A stretch of DNA of 64,000 nt, from positions 434,001 through 498,000 of the forward strand of contig JACTVC010000032.1 of NCBI GenBank assembly GCA_018417955.1, written 5' to 3'. The translations under genes were made by a program, and so were the position numbers. The stretch comes from Laccaria trichodermophora (taxonomy: Eukaryota > Basidiomycota > Agaricomycetes > Agaricales > Hydnangiaceae). Under the pieces are notes generated by a model, which saw only the letters and a program-made list of their open reading frames with translations, had not been told where the DNA came from and searched no databases. The first letter of the stretch is position 1, and every line of letters starts with the position of its first letter. Of the stretch, positions 45,581 to 57,147 are shown one piece after another.

Positions 45581-48025
45581 TCAGGTTACTATACCGAGTT
45601 CCCCTGTAGAAACCTTGCCTTTCATGATCGGACGAGGTTTTGGTTTTGGCTTGGTGGGGACACCAACAGATGGTTGCTGACTGGGACTGGCCTCTGACTC
45701 CTTTTGTGTTGAATGGACTGGTCGTTTTGCATTGACGACACCACTTGACTTTGTGAAATCAAAGCTATTCGGAGCTTTGGTAGTGTCTGACCTCAGATTG
45801 GTTGCTTGAGCTGGTTTGGCAGTGGCTTGGATAACAGCCAAGACAGTGCGGCATTTGACTTTGCCTGGTCGAGCACTCCTTGGGCCAAGTTTGTAACCCT
45901 TCTCTAACCGAGGAAACTTGCAGGGTGTATCCTCCTCATCGGTGAATTTTCTCTTCTTCGCTCGATCGGCCGACTCCACCCCACAGCCCAGGTCGGCTTC
46001 CCAAAATGTATCATCAGCCAAGACCTCACTGTCCGATGGTACTTCATGGGAGAGAGCCTGGGTGTCTTTGTACCGAGGCTGAAGCTTGGGGCTGGTATCT
46101 GCAGTGATCGTAGCATCATCTAAGCCCAAATCTGATCCCGAGTCTCTATCCTCTTCCAAGGTTGGGTTGACCCTACTAGGTTTCACTGTAGGCTCGGTCA
46201 GAGTATCCTGCTTCGGCCTCTCTTGACCACTATCGGAGTCTGAGTCACTATCATTGGAGCCATCACGATTTTGGTCATGCTGTTTGGTTGGTTTCTTGGT
46301 TGGTTTCTCCACGTCCAAGTCTTCATTGTCATCAGAGCCATCCCGATCAGGCGTCCAGTCATCCTTAGAAAACTGTTTGGTTCGTTTCTTGGCTGGCTTG
46401 TCCACATCCAAATCCTCCCAACTGTCGTTTTCGATATCATTGTCATCGAACTGCCGATCTTCCACCCCTTCCTTTCTCTTTGGCCTGGCTTCCTCATCTG
46501 ACGGTGACTCGGTTGCTGCCCGGCCTCTCCTTTGACCCTTGCTTCTGCCGGGCTTCTTGCCCTTCCCAATACTATGAATGTGAGGTTTAGGAACGTGAAC
46601 TTTAATTTTCCTTCGTGGAGGTGCTTCCAGCCACACTTTCCCCTCAAGAAAGGATTTAAATCGAAAGGCGATTTTGTGTTGTTCTTGACGTTCATACCAA
46701 AACTGGAGAGCTTCAGCAACCATCTCCATCAGGAATTTGGACGGATCAAGAAACTTGTAAAAGTTGTCACCTTCTCCATTTACCGATCTCCAAGCCGGGG
46801 GTATATATTCTGGATCAATGAAGTCGAGTAACTTTGATCCAATAGCCGTCCAAGGAGCCGATCCCTTACTCTGCCCAGCTGCGAGATCTTAGACAAATGT
46901 TCAGTGATACAGGGCAAGAAATCTCTGGGGACCGGCTCACTATAGTGCTGGTTGACAAATGCACGAAGAACATTCAGCCTCCAAATACGAATATCACGAG
47001 AAGTTTTAACAGGTGGTTTCGATGGATCGGGTAGAATAGGTTCCAGGTATAGGTTCTTCTCCAAAGTCATAGCACCCTGGGATCGGTGTCCTCCTTCGGC
47101 CGAAGCAAGATCCTCCAACCCATAGTATTCTTCATTGTGTGCTCTCCAAGACGATACCGATATTCCTTCCTCATGGAAAGTCCGGCTATGGTTATCAATA
47201 AAGTCTTTCCCATTGCCGAGTTCTTGATTGAAGTTGTAGGTTGAGACGTCCAATGTACCATCGGGCTTCAGATAACATCCAAAGATAAAGACCCGGACAC
47301 CCATTGTATCATAAAGTTCCTTGGAAAATGCATGCATCCGAGCCGTGCAGTTCTTTACAGCCAGTCTAACGAAGGTCCAGATAAACCACCTTTGAAATAC
47401 TGAAAATTAACTTACTTGGACTTGAGTTCCAGGTCAACTCCCTTCTTGTTGTACTCCTCGGCTGTCCTCTGTAGTACGTCTTTCTCCCTTTTCTTCAGTT
47501 TTCCCATCATTTGAGTCACGACCCGCTCCTGAAAATCAAAATGAGTGGGATCTCCCCCTTTAGGCCTCTTTTGTCCCTCTTCAATGGCTTCGGCACAAAG
47601 CCTTTTCGCTTCGGTATCGATGGCGTCCTTGTTCTCATGCTGGAACACACGCCGGGCGTGCCACGACTTTCCCATCCTCGGCATTTTCTGACTTCTCTTA
47701 CGACTGTACTGGGCAAACCACTCTTTAATATCCTACAAGTCCGTCAGGAATCAATCAGAGGGCCTCTGGAAAAAGTACTTACTTTTTTAACAGCTGATCT
47801 TTCTTCCTTCTTGAACGATTTTCCATTGGGGAGTATGTCGAGCATGTCTTGCAAAACTCGAGAAAATATCTCGGCGCGAGCAGCGTCGTTGGCGTCTCTA
47901 TACTCCTCCCGATGTTTTTCCAACAGAGCACTTTCTTCATCGGTCCAATGCCTCCTGGACCCATGGTGCTTGGTTTGACTGGAAAGTGGGGCAGATGGTT
48001 CAGGGGATTGAGAATGAGTACTCAT
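45581..48025 (-). CDS. Myb/homeobox-like N-terminal protein of the KDZ element
   Basis: The start MSTHSQSPEPSAPLSS leads to a helix-turn-helix-like segment (RRHWTDEESALLEKHREEYR ... KKDIKEWFAQYSRKRSQKMP) and KSWHARRVFQHENKDAID. This is the pattern of a large Agaricomycete family of unknown function often found near transposons. A conserved middle follows (MGVRVFIFGCYLKPDGTLDV; LDFIDPEYIPPAW), then DPSKFLMEMVAEALQFWYER and a long acidic/basic tail with repeats (DLDVDKPAKKRTKQ, DLDVEKPTKKPTKQ). Introns splice in frame, including one at about 46889-46950. The tail has nuclear signals (RAKKRKFTDEED). A DNA-binding accessory role is inferred. Confidence 0.6.
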
Positions 48026-48952
48026 AATGATATAATTAATGGGTATTTGGGAGCAAAGAGGTAGATGGAAAATGGTAGTCGGGAGCAAAGAGGGAGAAGG
48101 AACAACTCATACCAAACACAATGAACAAACAATCACCCCTGATTCGGGAAAGGGAATTACTTTATATATCATCTATCAAAAATATACATAACTGATCGGC
48201 ACGGAAGATCGGACACGAAACGGAAAAGAACAGACCTTAATAACCTTAAATAACTTAAATAGTGGAACAGTTATGATCGCATCATGGAACAAAACCTTAA
48301 TTAGCTTCCTCTGTAATTAAGTGCATCTGTCATTACTGTAATTATGTCCGACTGTAATTATCATCGGTCCATCTAAGTAACTAAACTGGTAAGGCAATGA
48401 TGGTGGTATATATTGAAGCTACCTTTATACCAATGTATGATGAGGCTGCCGGCGACATACAGATCTTGATATTTTGCAGTCATATTGAAGGTGATAAAAA
48501 TTAACAGTTCACAAGAAGCCGCCGTTAAAGAGTATGCATTAAAGTGTATGAAATATGAGATTGTGTTTCTAATTGACTATTATCCAGTCCTGCTGGCCGG
48601 CTTTTATGGCTTGGGTGTGTGCTCATCCCAGTCTTACTGCCAACTTTTTAAGGATACAACAGCCTGACTAATTGATTCAAATACGAAGCGAGTCTCCTCA
48701 CATTGGCTCCAGAGTGAGTCTCTTCACATTGGTCTCCCTTCTTGCATAAATTGTAGAGTTGGTCTGTCGTAAGGTGGAAAACATTTGACGAACTCCAGGA
48801 ATTTTTACCTAGCTGGAAATGCAAATCTGTTATGAATGTTTGCGTTTGCTATTTGACGGCCACATTTTCCTCTTTCCCGCTACGCCCACATTTTCCTCGT
48901 TCCCACTACACATCACCATTATATCTTTTGGCCATTTCAACAGTAGTCAAAC
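48026..48952. other. Divergent intergenic between Myb-like and KDZ transposase genes
   Basis: AT-rich, with short TAATTA-type repeats (48240-48370). No gene was recognised. The transposase promoter and 5' UTR probably lie after 48700. Confidence 0.4.
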
Positions 48953-51900
48953 ATGGGAAGAAGAGCACACAGCAACATCGCTAATCCTCACTTCAACAGG
49001 CTTGTTATAAAAAATGGAAGGAGGTCTTTTCCCTCCTCCACTATTCCCTCTCTGCCATTTTCCCCCGTGAAAAAACGTAACTGCAGCCATCTAGAAAGAG
49101 ACATTGAAATGGAACACCAAGATTTGCCATACGTTGAATATGCTCCTCCTCTCGAGGATCATCAACCTTCCAGAAATGTGAAATTCCTCTTCCAATATAT
49201 TCATATACTGAACGCTAATACACTATCAGTCATCCAATGATTACATGAGGGTTTGGAAAGAGACTAAGCGTAATCTATACCTCCACGAATTTTTGGATAG
49301 GAAAGCGTCAAAGCAGGTTTGCATCTCTTGCAAGAAGGAGGCAAATTGGCGATGTCTCGATTGCTTTGCCGGCACGGCATATTGTGCAGAATGTTGCCGA
49401 ACATCCCACTGCAGGGACCCTTTCCACCAGATTGAACGTTGGACCGGCACCTTTTATGAGCCGAGCTGGTTGTGGAAAGTGGGTTTGGTTATCCAACTTG
49501 GTCACGAAGGTGATCAGTGCCCGAATGGAAGCAGCAACTTGAGTGCCGACCTTGACATTGACGAGGAGGAATGGTTTGACATGGAAGACCTTACCAGCAC
49601 TTCGGCCGATCCCAAACCAACGGACCGTATTTACAATGGTGGCCGGGTGATGACCATCGTCCATACTTCCGGTGTGCATCACCTGCCTATCGTCTTCTGT
49701 GGATGTTCTGGTGCAGCAGCTGAGGACATACAGTTGTTCCGGGTTGGGTTGTACCCATCCACCTACAAGTCTTGCCAGACCGTATTTACCTTCCAACTCC
49801 TCGATGACTACCTGCTGGAAAACCTGGAATGTAAAACATCGGCCACCCACTACTACTCCAAATTGAGAAGGATCACCAACTTTGCATTTCCGAATTCCAT
49901 TCCGGTATGTTGTTCAAGTACCGAGGTATACTCCCATCTCAAAACATTTGACAGAACCGGTATCATGAGTTAATAAGGGTTGGTAGACAATACTGTAATC
50001 TTACCAAACTGGCTACTTTTGGATTTGGACACAAAGGTAAGGCTCCAACGCCGGGGGAGATGGGTTTTTTTTGCCCTACCTGCCCACAACCGGGAGTCAA
50101 CCTTCCTGATGACTGGAACAAAAACCCCAATGATCCTGATAACTGGAAGTATACCAGAGGATTTGTAGCCGATGGCAATTTCACAGCTACCCACCAAAAA
50201 CAGGCACGGCCCAAAGACGATGTTTGGCTTAAAAATGGGGATAGTTTCATGACGCAAAGAGGACCTTATTTGAGCCACCTTCGGGACGCAATTGAGGATA
50301 ATGATGTAAGTTTTTATCCTTCGAGTCGGCCGATGTCTGAATCTTTCAGCCGAGGACATGTCATGAGCACAATGCCGTCAACAACAAGAATGTATTTCAC
50401 CGAGGTTTTGACGCGACTGGAATTGGAGCCATTGCTTGCCTTTGACATGGCACCTTTTGTCTGGGCTCAGTGGTAGATTTTCAAAAGGGAGAACGGTATG
50501 CAAGTTATCCTCGGGTTGAATTGTTGATTTACCAAACAGGCAAATGAACATGGACTATGCCTTGTGCCAGGCTCTGAAGAATACCATGACCGGTGAAGAA
50601 AAAAGGGTTATATTTGTCTATGACATCAACTGCCAGTATATGGTGAATTTGATGGCTCGGATAAAACGTGGTGCCAAACACCTCTGGATCAGACCGGACT
50701 TGTTATTGGTAGCCGGGATCGGCTTATTCCATGTCCATGGCCACCAAGAAATATGTTTTCCTCGATTTGCCCCAACATTCATCCCCAGGGCTGGTCAAAC
50801 GGATGGAGAGATATTGGAGACTTTGTGGGCTGTTCTCAACGAGGTCGGCCGCACCACCTGGACAATGACTTTGGCCCATAGATCGGAGGTATTGGATGCT
50901 CACATGCTGGATAACAACTGAAAAAAAATGATCAATATGGGTATCTATTTTCGACTGCTTTTACATTGCTGTTAAGCTAATATACGTCAAGTGAGTAGCC
51001 TTTGCAAGAAGTGGAAGCGAGCAAAACTCGGGCTCTCTGAGAGCTTCCAGGCTCTTCAAGAATTAAGTGCCTTGGCAAGTAAGGAACAGATTCAAGAATG
51101 GGAGCAACGGATCAAAACGGCAAATTTGAACCGGGCAAAGGACCTTTCCACCATGGACATCTATTACGTCAAGGTCAAGGAAGGTAAGGACCAAGTTTTC
51201 CATCACAAAGGCCAGCTGTTAAATCATTCAATCAGCCGAGACCGAAAAGGGCATTCGGCTAAAACTTATGACTAAAGAACAGGAAGGCAAGGTCAAGCCG
51301 GGGTTAACTGGATGGGTAAACAGCGGTATCAAAATTCAGGAAGCCGAGTGAGTAAAGTCAAATATTGCTAGATCCAAACATTGAACAATCCAGAGCCGAA
51401 TTGGCTGCCTTTGTGAAGGCTCAAGGCAGTCGTCCAAGTGCCGATCAGAAGCTGGAGATAATGAAACGTCGAGAGAAACTGTCCAAGCGACTTGAAGAGT
51501 TTTCCGAGGCCGGTCAAGGCCATTTTCCCAACTTGGAAATTAACGAAGGAACTATTCATGATCCACCGCTCTTGGAGGATATTGTGGATGACGATGACTG
51601 GAGCGATTGTGATGAAGAGGAAACCCCAGCACCGAGCATACCCAGTTCGCCTGATCAGGGATATGGATTGGCCGAACATCAACAAATCCTCATACCTTCC
51701 TCATTTCAAGCAGCCCTCCTCCCTACATCACTGGGAGAAGCCCGGTGCGTAGAGATAGAATTGAGAGTGGCCCAGGCAAATAATGCTCTGAAGCGTTTAC
51801 GGGAAGCCATCGGTTACAAGTCATTCCTTTATCGGAAGAGAATTCGAGCCGAGAAATCGAAGAAACGTGTAACTCGGGCTTACGATGCTGTACAAGGATC

Positions 51901-52469
51901 GGATCGCGATATGAAAAGTGCTCTCTGGACATACAACCAAGCTCGATGGGCTCTCAATCAGCTGAATGCTCCTAGGGGCACTCGTGACCGATACAAGCCC
52001 ATAGGGAAAAAAGATACAAGGGCACTAACTACGGTATACGATGGCAACGCCCGGGGTCAAAGAAATATTGCTTTGCCATGGTTCTGGAATATGGCCGTGG
52101 CTGATGATTTGTCGGGTTCAACTTACATGGAACAAGGTTAGATCCAGTCACTTTTATTACTCTGCATGAATTGAAACCAGACAAATCAAAGTATATCAGG
52201 TGAATTGGCTCAGAGCAAAAGCTCGATATGACCGGTGGTCAGAAGAGCATCTCTTGATCCCAAACGAAATGAACTGGACCCGCCTCTATTTCATCAACAA
52301 AGCAAGGGAGTGGGCTGGGCTGAGGGACTTGGTGCCAGACAAGCCGGGACATGTATGCTTTGCCAAGGGGCAAATCAGTATGTGGAAAGAACTGGCCTTC
52401 CAGGCCACCAAAGAATTTATAAATGCCGGGGTCATGTGCGAGGCCATTGCATTACCTAATCCTAGTTGA
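48953..52469 (+). pseudogene. KDZ transposase with CxC2 cysteine cluster, two in-frame TGA stops
   Basis: The order of motifs is that of fungal Kyakuja-Dileera-Zisupton transposases. A CxC2 zinc cluster lies at 49319-49430 (CISCKKEANWRCLDC...YCAECCRTSHCRDPFH). Then come HYYSKLRRITNFAFPN, RYHELIRVGRQYCNLTKL and FFCPTCPQPGVNLPDDW, and the catalytic domain with FDATGIGAIAC, VVDFQKGERQMNMDYALCQ, VYDINCQY (Asp), GLFHVHGHQ and QTDGEILETLW (Glu). The helical C-terminus includes VNWLRAKARYDRWSEEHLL. All introns join in frame, but TGA replaces the expected Arg at 50443-50445 (IACL*HGTF) and Trp at 50919-50921 (LDNN*KKM). The copy is therefore probably inactive, though otherwise hardly eroded. Confidence 0.82.
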
Positions 52470-52497
52470 ATCAAACTATTCTTTCTCATTGTCCACC

Positions 52498-53377
52498 ATG
52501 TATGCAAAAGAACACCTGTCGTTTGACTCCAGCCGAGCAGGGCAATGGATTGACGAGGTGCTGAAGATACGGCCTCCATCTTTTACCAGAGATTCTTCTG
52601 TAGTGGCGAATCTCCTCTGGAAGGACGAGCAAGAGTTCCAGGAGGTACTGTGCTACTGGTCCTCTCGATTCAGAGCCATTTTGTCATCAAAGCTCGAAAA
52701 CCCCATTGACCCCGAGTTCAAGAATTGTTGGTTGGAGTACATGTTGGCCGAACAGGTGAGCTTTATTTTGCTGCGCCCGGCTAAACTCATTCCTTTGGTT
52801 AGGGGTTCATTGTAGCGACTCTCGGCATGGCATGCGCCTATGGGCATAAAGTAACACTGCCCCAGATTTTTTCTCTTTGAGCTCACGTTCCTGCCAGTTT
52901 ATCGTCCCTCCCTTTTTAAAGTCCTGTCTCCAGGGTAACCCACTGCACCCTCAGGAAGCCTTCATGGATGACCATATCCGGCCTGCATACGAGTTTGCCT
53001 GGTGGAATACTCACATCACCTATCCACCAGGGGGTGTCGACGAACTTCTGAAAAGGTCATACAATTGGTTCAGATGGATGGCCAAGGGTGGTTTGCCAAT
53101 CAAGTACCTGGACACTGACACGTCCACGCTGACACCGGCCGAAGTTCAGCACATCAAGACCCAGTTGGAGAATGCTCAGGATTGTCTGCTTGAACGTATC
53201 AAGCGTGCTGAGGCCGAGGAAGAGTGGGTCACTGATCAGATTTTGGGTTGGGAGGAAATTGTACAGCAGTCTGCTCTTACTGATGTAATGAGGCATCACA
53301 AGAGTAGAAACTCAGGTGTAGGAAGCCCGGGATCGGGTTCGTCAAGCCCCCCTTCATCTCGAACATATTGGTGCTGA
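52498..53377 (+). CDS. Passenger protein following the KDZ transposase, function unknown
   Basis: The start is MYAKEHLSFDSSRAGQWIDE, 28 bases after the transposase stop on the same strand. Exons join through AEQ to GFIVATLGMACAYGHK (intron 52756-52807) and to FIVPPFLKSC...NPLHPQEAFMDDHIRPAYEF (intron about 52850-52896), then YNWFRWMAKGGLPIKYLDTD. A coiled coil (LENAQDCLLERIKRAEAEEE) and a Ser/Gly tail finish it. The frame is intact and no domain is recognised. It might be co-expressed with the transposase. Confidence 0.55.
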
Positions 53378-53417
53378 GGCCAAGGAAGCTTGGGTCAGAT
53401 TTGTAATACATCATTTA

Positions 53418-54691
53418 TTAGTTACCAGACAAATGATATATCACGTCTGCCATGGTCAACCACTGAGGCCTCTTCACCCCAAGCCTTTCCCCAACCTTTT
53501 TGTGCCAAAAGTGAGCTAAACAGGCCCGGTCACCCAGTACAGGACAAACACCATGTTGTAAAACATTGCCGGCCAGGGCAACAACCGTCCCAGGGTCATA
53601 AACAAGGCTAAACCCGAGCCCGGCTAAGTGACACCGGCCTCCTTTGTAGTTTCCGATGGTTAGCAACAAGTCAAAAGACTCCCTGTACCCCTTTAGATCT
53701 CGGTGATCAATCGTCTCTCAGTTCAGGATGACTGAAAGACCAGTGAAAGGAGTGGCCCAAACGCAAAGAGCAATATTAATAGGATCGTCCAATGCCTCGG
53801 CATGATCAGCAAGCTTCTCGAAGGCGGCTAAACCAGACTCAAAAAGATCGGGTTGTATGATGGCATAGATTGCGCCAACAATTGCATTGGCCAATACAAG
53901 ATTCCTGAGGTAAGTTGAATTGGCAGGTTCCTGAATATCGGCTGATGCGTGTAGTGGATCCTTGGGACCTTCATGTCCTTGAGAAAACCAGCTGGGTGAT
54001 AAATTTACAATCCCAGTGACCCTTTCATTCTCGGGGTGGTGATCCCGCCAACTCCCATTACTTCTCTTTTTGGGGCTCAAAGAACCTGTGTGATCCCAAA
54101 TAAATGTCTAGTAAAGTGAGGAAAGTCTGAGGGCGTAATGAAGTGAAAGTAATTACCCGAAGCTGTTCTGAGAACATTTGAGGAAAGTACCAAAGTAAAA
54201 TGTGACCCTGCAGGTCGGTTATATGGCATGGTTGATCGAGGTAGGGGATACTGGACCCGGCTGTTTCGTAGATCGGTGGGAATCGTGCCAAAAGTTTCTT
54301 CTCCAACTCCTCATTGCTTCCACTCTGTCTCGGTGACAAGTCTGCAGCATAGTTCCGGACGTCCCAAGTAGTCGTATCTGTCCACAACTTAGTCAAGATC
54401 GGCCGGCTAGAAGTGAAACATACATGAAGATTTGAATGCTTCTTCAAGCATGTTAATTACCCTTTCAACAGATGCTTGGGCCTCCGGCTCCAACCATGGT
54501 GGTGGAGCAGGACGAGGAATGCTTGGGCTATGTAAAGACCGCAACTGGCCTCTGAAGTATCGAGCTAGATCCCTTGTATATTGAAAGAAATCTGGGGCAG
54601 TCATGAACAAAAAAAAAGGATTTTTGACACTTTTAACTGGCAAAACATGAGGCTCGGGCATGGATTTATTTATTACGTAGAACAGGGACAT
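53418..54691 (-). pseudogene. TET/JBP-like 2-oxoglutarate/Fe(II) dioxygenase of the KDZ element, in-frame TGA
   Basis: The C-terminal domain shows the double-stranded beta-helix signature. It has SVILN, then ETIDHRDLKGY with the metal HxD (H-R-D), FDLLLTIGNYKGGRCHLAGL, FSLVYDPGTVVALAGNVLQH (second His ligand in LQHGV) and GDRACLAHFW with the 2OG-binding Arg. This matches fungal TET/JBP proteins, which oxidise 5-methylcytosine and are known to travel with KDZ transposons. The N-terminal part (TTTWDVRNYAADLSP, QPCHITDLQGHILLWYFPQM) also fits. A TGA at 53718-53720 stands between LN and ETIDHRD, where Arg is usual. One junction near 54420-54450 could not be spliced cleanly, so a second break is possible. 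The gene is convergent with the transposase operon-like pair. Confidence 0.68.
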
Positions 54692-54864
54692 AATTCCAGG
54701 TCTGTCAGGGTCATACTATAATTAGGATAGGATCGGCGTCTTTCCTGTCCGGTTGCGCCAGGCCTTTCAGATCAGCCAACTACTTTCTGCTCATCCAGGC
54801 TTTCAAACAAGGCTTGACATGAATTTTTTTTTGAAAAAGATACAGGTAGTAATGGTATGACGTA

Positions 54865-55307
54865 TTAAGAGACCCGTGTTACGCCACATGCCCTTTCGTA
54901 ATAGGTGAAATGGTGTTTGGATAGAGTAAAAAGGACGTACGGTAAGGTAACCCTCTCGCCGTCGTCATCGATGATGGTCAAGAGTATCGTCCCCTAATCA
55001 CCATGTTAGTGGGAAAAACGAAGTACAAAGGGGATTGCTCACGTCTGGCAACCTGCCGGTGGAGTCTACTGTTGCATACTGGAGGCCGCCGATACACATA
55101 TTGTACCATACACGGGTTCCTTTCTGACGAATCATCAGCTGGTTACGACCAATGGAGATATACAGAACCTACGGGGTAGGGGTTGGGTGGAGGGATACCC
55201 AACAGACCCCAGATTGTCATGGGGGTGAAGTTATTCATGTCGCAGATGAGGGGGGTGAAGATGGGTCCTTGAAATGTGAGAGGGTTTTTAAAGGGGGAAA
55301 CACGCAT
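54865..55307 (-). CDS. Small unidentified protein at the right edge of the KDZ region
   Basis: The reading is MRVSPFKNPLTFQGPIFTPL, then NNFTPMTIWGLLGIPPPNPY, a short intron (as modelled only 34 bases), LMIRQKGTRVWYNMCIGGLQ, YATVDSTGRLPD, a 49-base intron, and GTILLTIIDDDGERVTLPY, ending near VTRVS. The total is about 119 residues, beta-rich with hydrophobic and charged alternation. The first splice is uncertain because of its size. No family is recognised. Confidence 0.35.
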
Positions 55308-55431
55308 GTTTTCAGGTTAAATTACAACCCTCGATGCAACCCTATATCAGAAGCATAAACGATGGCGGCACGAGCCTCGAGGCCAAGGCTGTCTTGCAAA
55401 AGAGTTGAAAGAGTCATAAACATAAGCATGG

Positions 55432-55500
55432 CCGGGGATTGAACCCGGAAGCTGGGGATTCAACCTGGAAGCCAACTCTACCATTAGACCATGCCGACCT
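55432..55500 (-). tRNA. tRNA-Gly-like sequence (pseudo-tRNA/SINE head)
   Basis: The minus strand has A box TGGTCTAATGGTAGAG and B box GGGTTCAATCCCC with a closing stem GCATGG/CCATGC. The acceptor stem is one pair short and the D arm follows without the usual spacer, as in the plus-strand units downstream. A working tRNA is doubtful. Confidence 0.4.
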
Positions 55501-55799
55501 CCAAAAATTGTTGGTAAATCTGGGATAAGGGGTGAATTCTTGATTTCGTACTCCAATTGGTCTTATGTCCGGGCCCAGCTTGGACTGTAGTTTAAATGCT
55601 GAACAAGTCAGTGCTGAGTTTACAGGACCGGGTTCAATCACACCCAAACAAGTCACTGTTATCAAGCTATTAGACATGGTTGTCAGCTAAGTTACATTTT
55701 TTTGCCATCGACTTGGCCACCGGGTTGTCTTATGCACCGGGTTCACCCCCCGAACAAGTCAGTGCCAAGCTTCGATGCCCTAATTCAGTCTGCCCCAGG

Positions 55800-56599
55800 C
55801 TCAAATCCCGAATGGCTTAGTGGTTGAGGTGTGAGGTGTACGTAGTGTATCTATGTATGCCCTGGGTTCAAATCCCAGACAAACTTTTTACTTGCTGCTA
55901 TTAGAGTGACATGGTTGGCAGGTAATAAATACTGACCAACATTGTCTTCAATGTTGGCTTGGCTTAGTGGATAAGCTGGGAGGTATATGTCGTGTATCCC
56001 TGGGTTCGAATCCCGGAAGTCACTTGTCGCAGCTCTTGCGAGTAACATGCTAAAATTTTACTAATCAATGCTCGTTTGCATCATCTAGTCCCTAGAACAG
56101 GTTGTCTTCTGCCGAGAGCAGGTAGTAAGTTACAAGGTACCGAGCATGCATATCTTAGACCGAGAACGGGTAAAGTTAAAAAAGTGCCGAGCTTGTGTGT
56201 GTAGTATGCCCGGGTTTAAATCCAAAACAAGTCATGGCTTGGACGTCTTCAAAGTTTTATTGCTATTCGAGTGACATGGCCGGCAGGTAATAGATACTGA
56301 CCCGCATCATCTTCCAAGGTTGGCTTGGCTTAGTGGTTAAGCTGGGAGGTGTATGTACTATATGTATGTATGTCCTGGGTTCAAATCCCAAACAAGCCAT
56401 GGTTCGCGTTTTGAAAAGTCTTTTACTTACTGCAGCTAAAAGATACTGACCGGACCTGTATGCCCTGGGTTCGAATCCCAAATTTTTTTACTTACCGCCA
56501 TTAGAGTGACATGGTCATCAGGTAAAAGATACCAACCAACATTGTCTTGGAACGTTGGCTTGGCTTAGTGGTTAAGCTTGGAGGTGTAGGTACTATATG
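55800..56599 (+). repeat. Array of tRNA-derived SINE-like units
   Basis: At least five units carry tRNA promoter boxes. A boxes (TGGCTTAGTGGTTAAG and variants) lie at about 55812, 55963, 56332 and 56566. B boxes (GGGTTCAAATCCC or GGGTTCGAATCCC) lie at about 55863, 56002, 56380 and 56468, with a decayed one at 56212. Units share a linker (ATTAGAGTGACATGG, GACCAACATTGTCTTC) and a stem GGCTTG/CAAGCC. The last unit is cut off by the LTR element at 56600. The copies run in the same direction at irregular spacing, so they are a cluster rather than a perfect tandem array. Confidence 0.7.
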
Positions 56600-57147
56600 T
56601 GCGGGAACCTATTACGAGGTAGCGAAGTAGTTTGAGTCTCTCGTAGTTAACGACGTAGACGACTGGCGAGCGGATGAAGTAATTACGATTGTCGCAATGG
56701 TGTAATGACCTTATAGGAAGGTCGGAATCTAAGAGTCTTGCGGAATTACGCTAAGCGAGATGCTACTTGCGCTCTGGAATGCCACGAGCGTAGCTAATCT
56801 CTCCTTTCCCGGAATGCCGCAGAAAGGTTCAACGCAATCCTGCAGGATGGAATGGAAAAGAGAACGGTAAACGCGCAAAGACGGAGAGGCATGAGCTCTC
56901 CTAGATAGTCACAAACAGTTACTGACCTAATCACACTATTCCTTTGGGTAGCTTGGTGAAGAGTCGTGAAGACGATGCTCTTGACAGCAAGCGGGGACGA
57001 AGAAGATGGATGTAAAAAAGATGATCATAACTCCATGACTAGAAGCTTTGTAACTAAATGTGACTATCGTGACTGTAACGCGTAAATGAAGAGAAATCGT
57101 TGAATAGGAAATACCATAATGTTGAGATACTGTCCGGTCCCCTCACA
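56600..57147 (-). repeat. 3' LTR
   Basis: Forward ends TGCGGGAACC...CCCCTCACA. It differs from the partner LTR at two positions that I could see (CTCTCGTAG versus CTCTCATAG; AAGCGGGG versus AAGCAGGG), both CpG/CpA. Confidence 0.9.
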
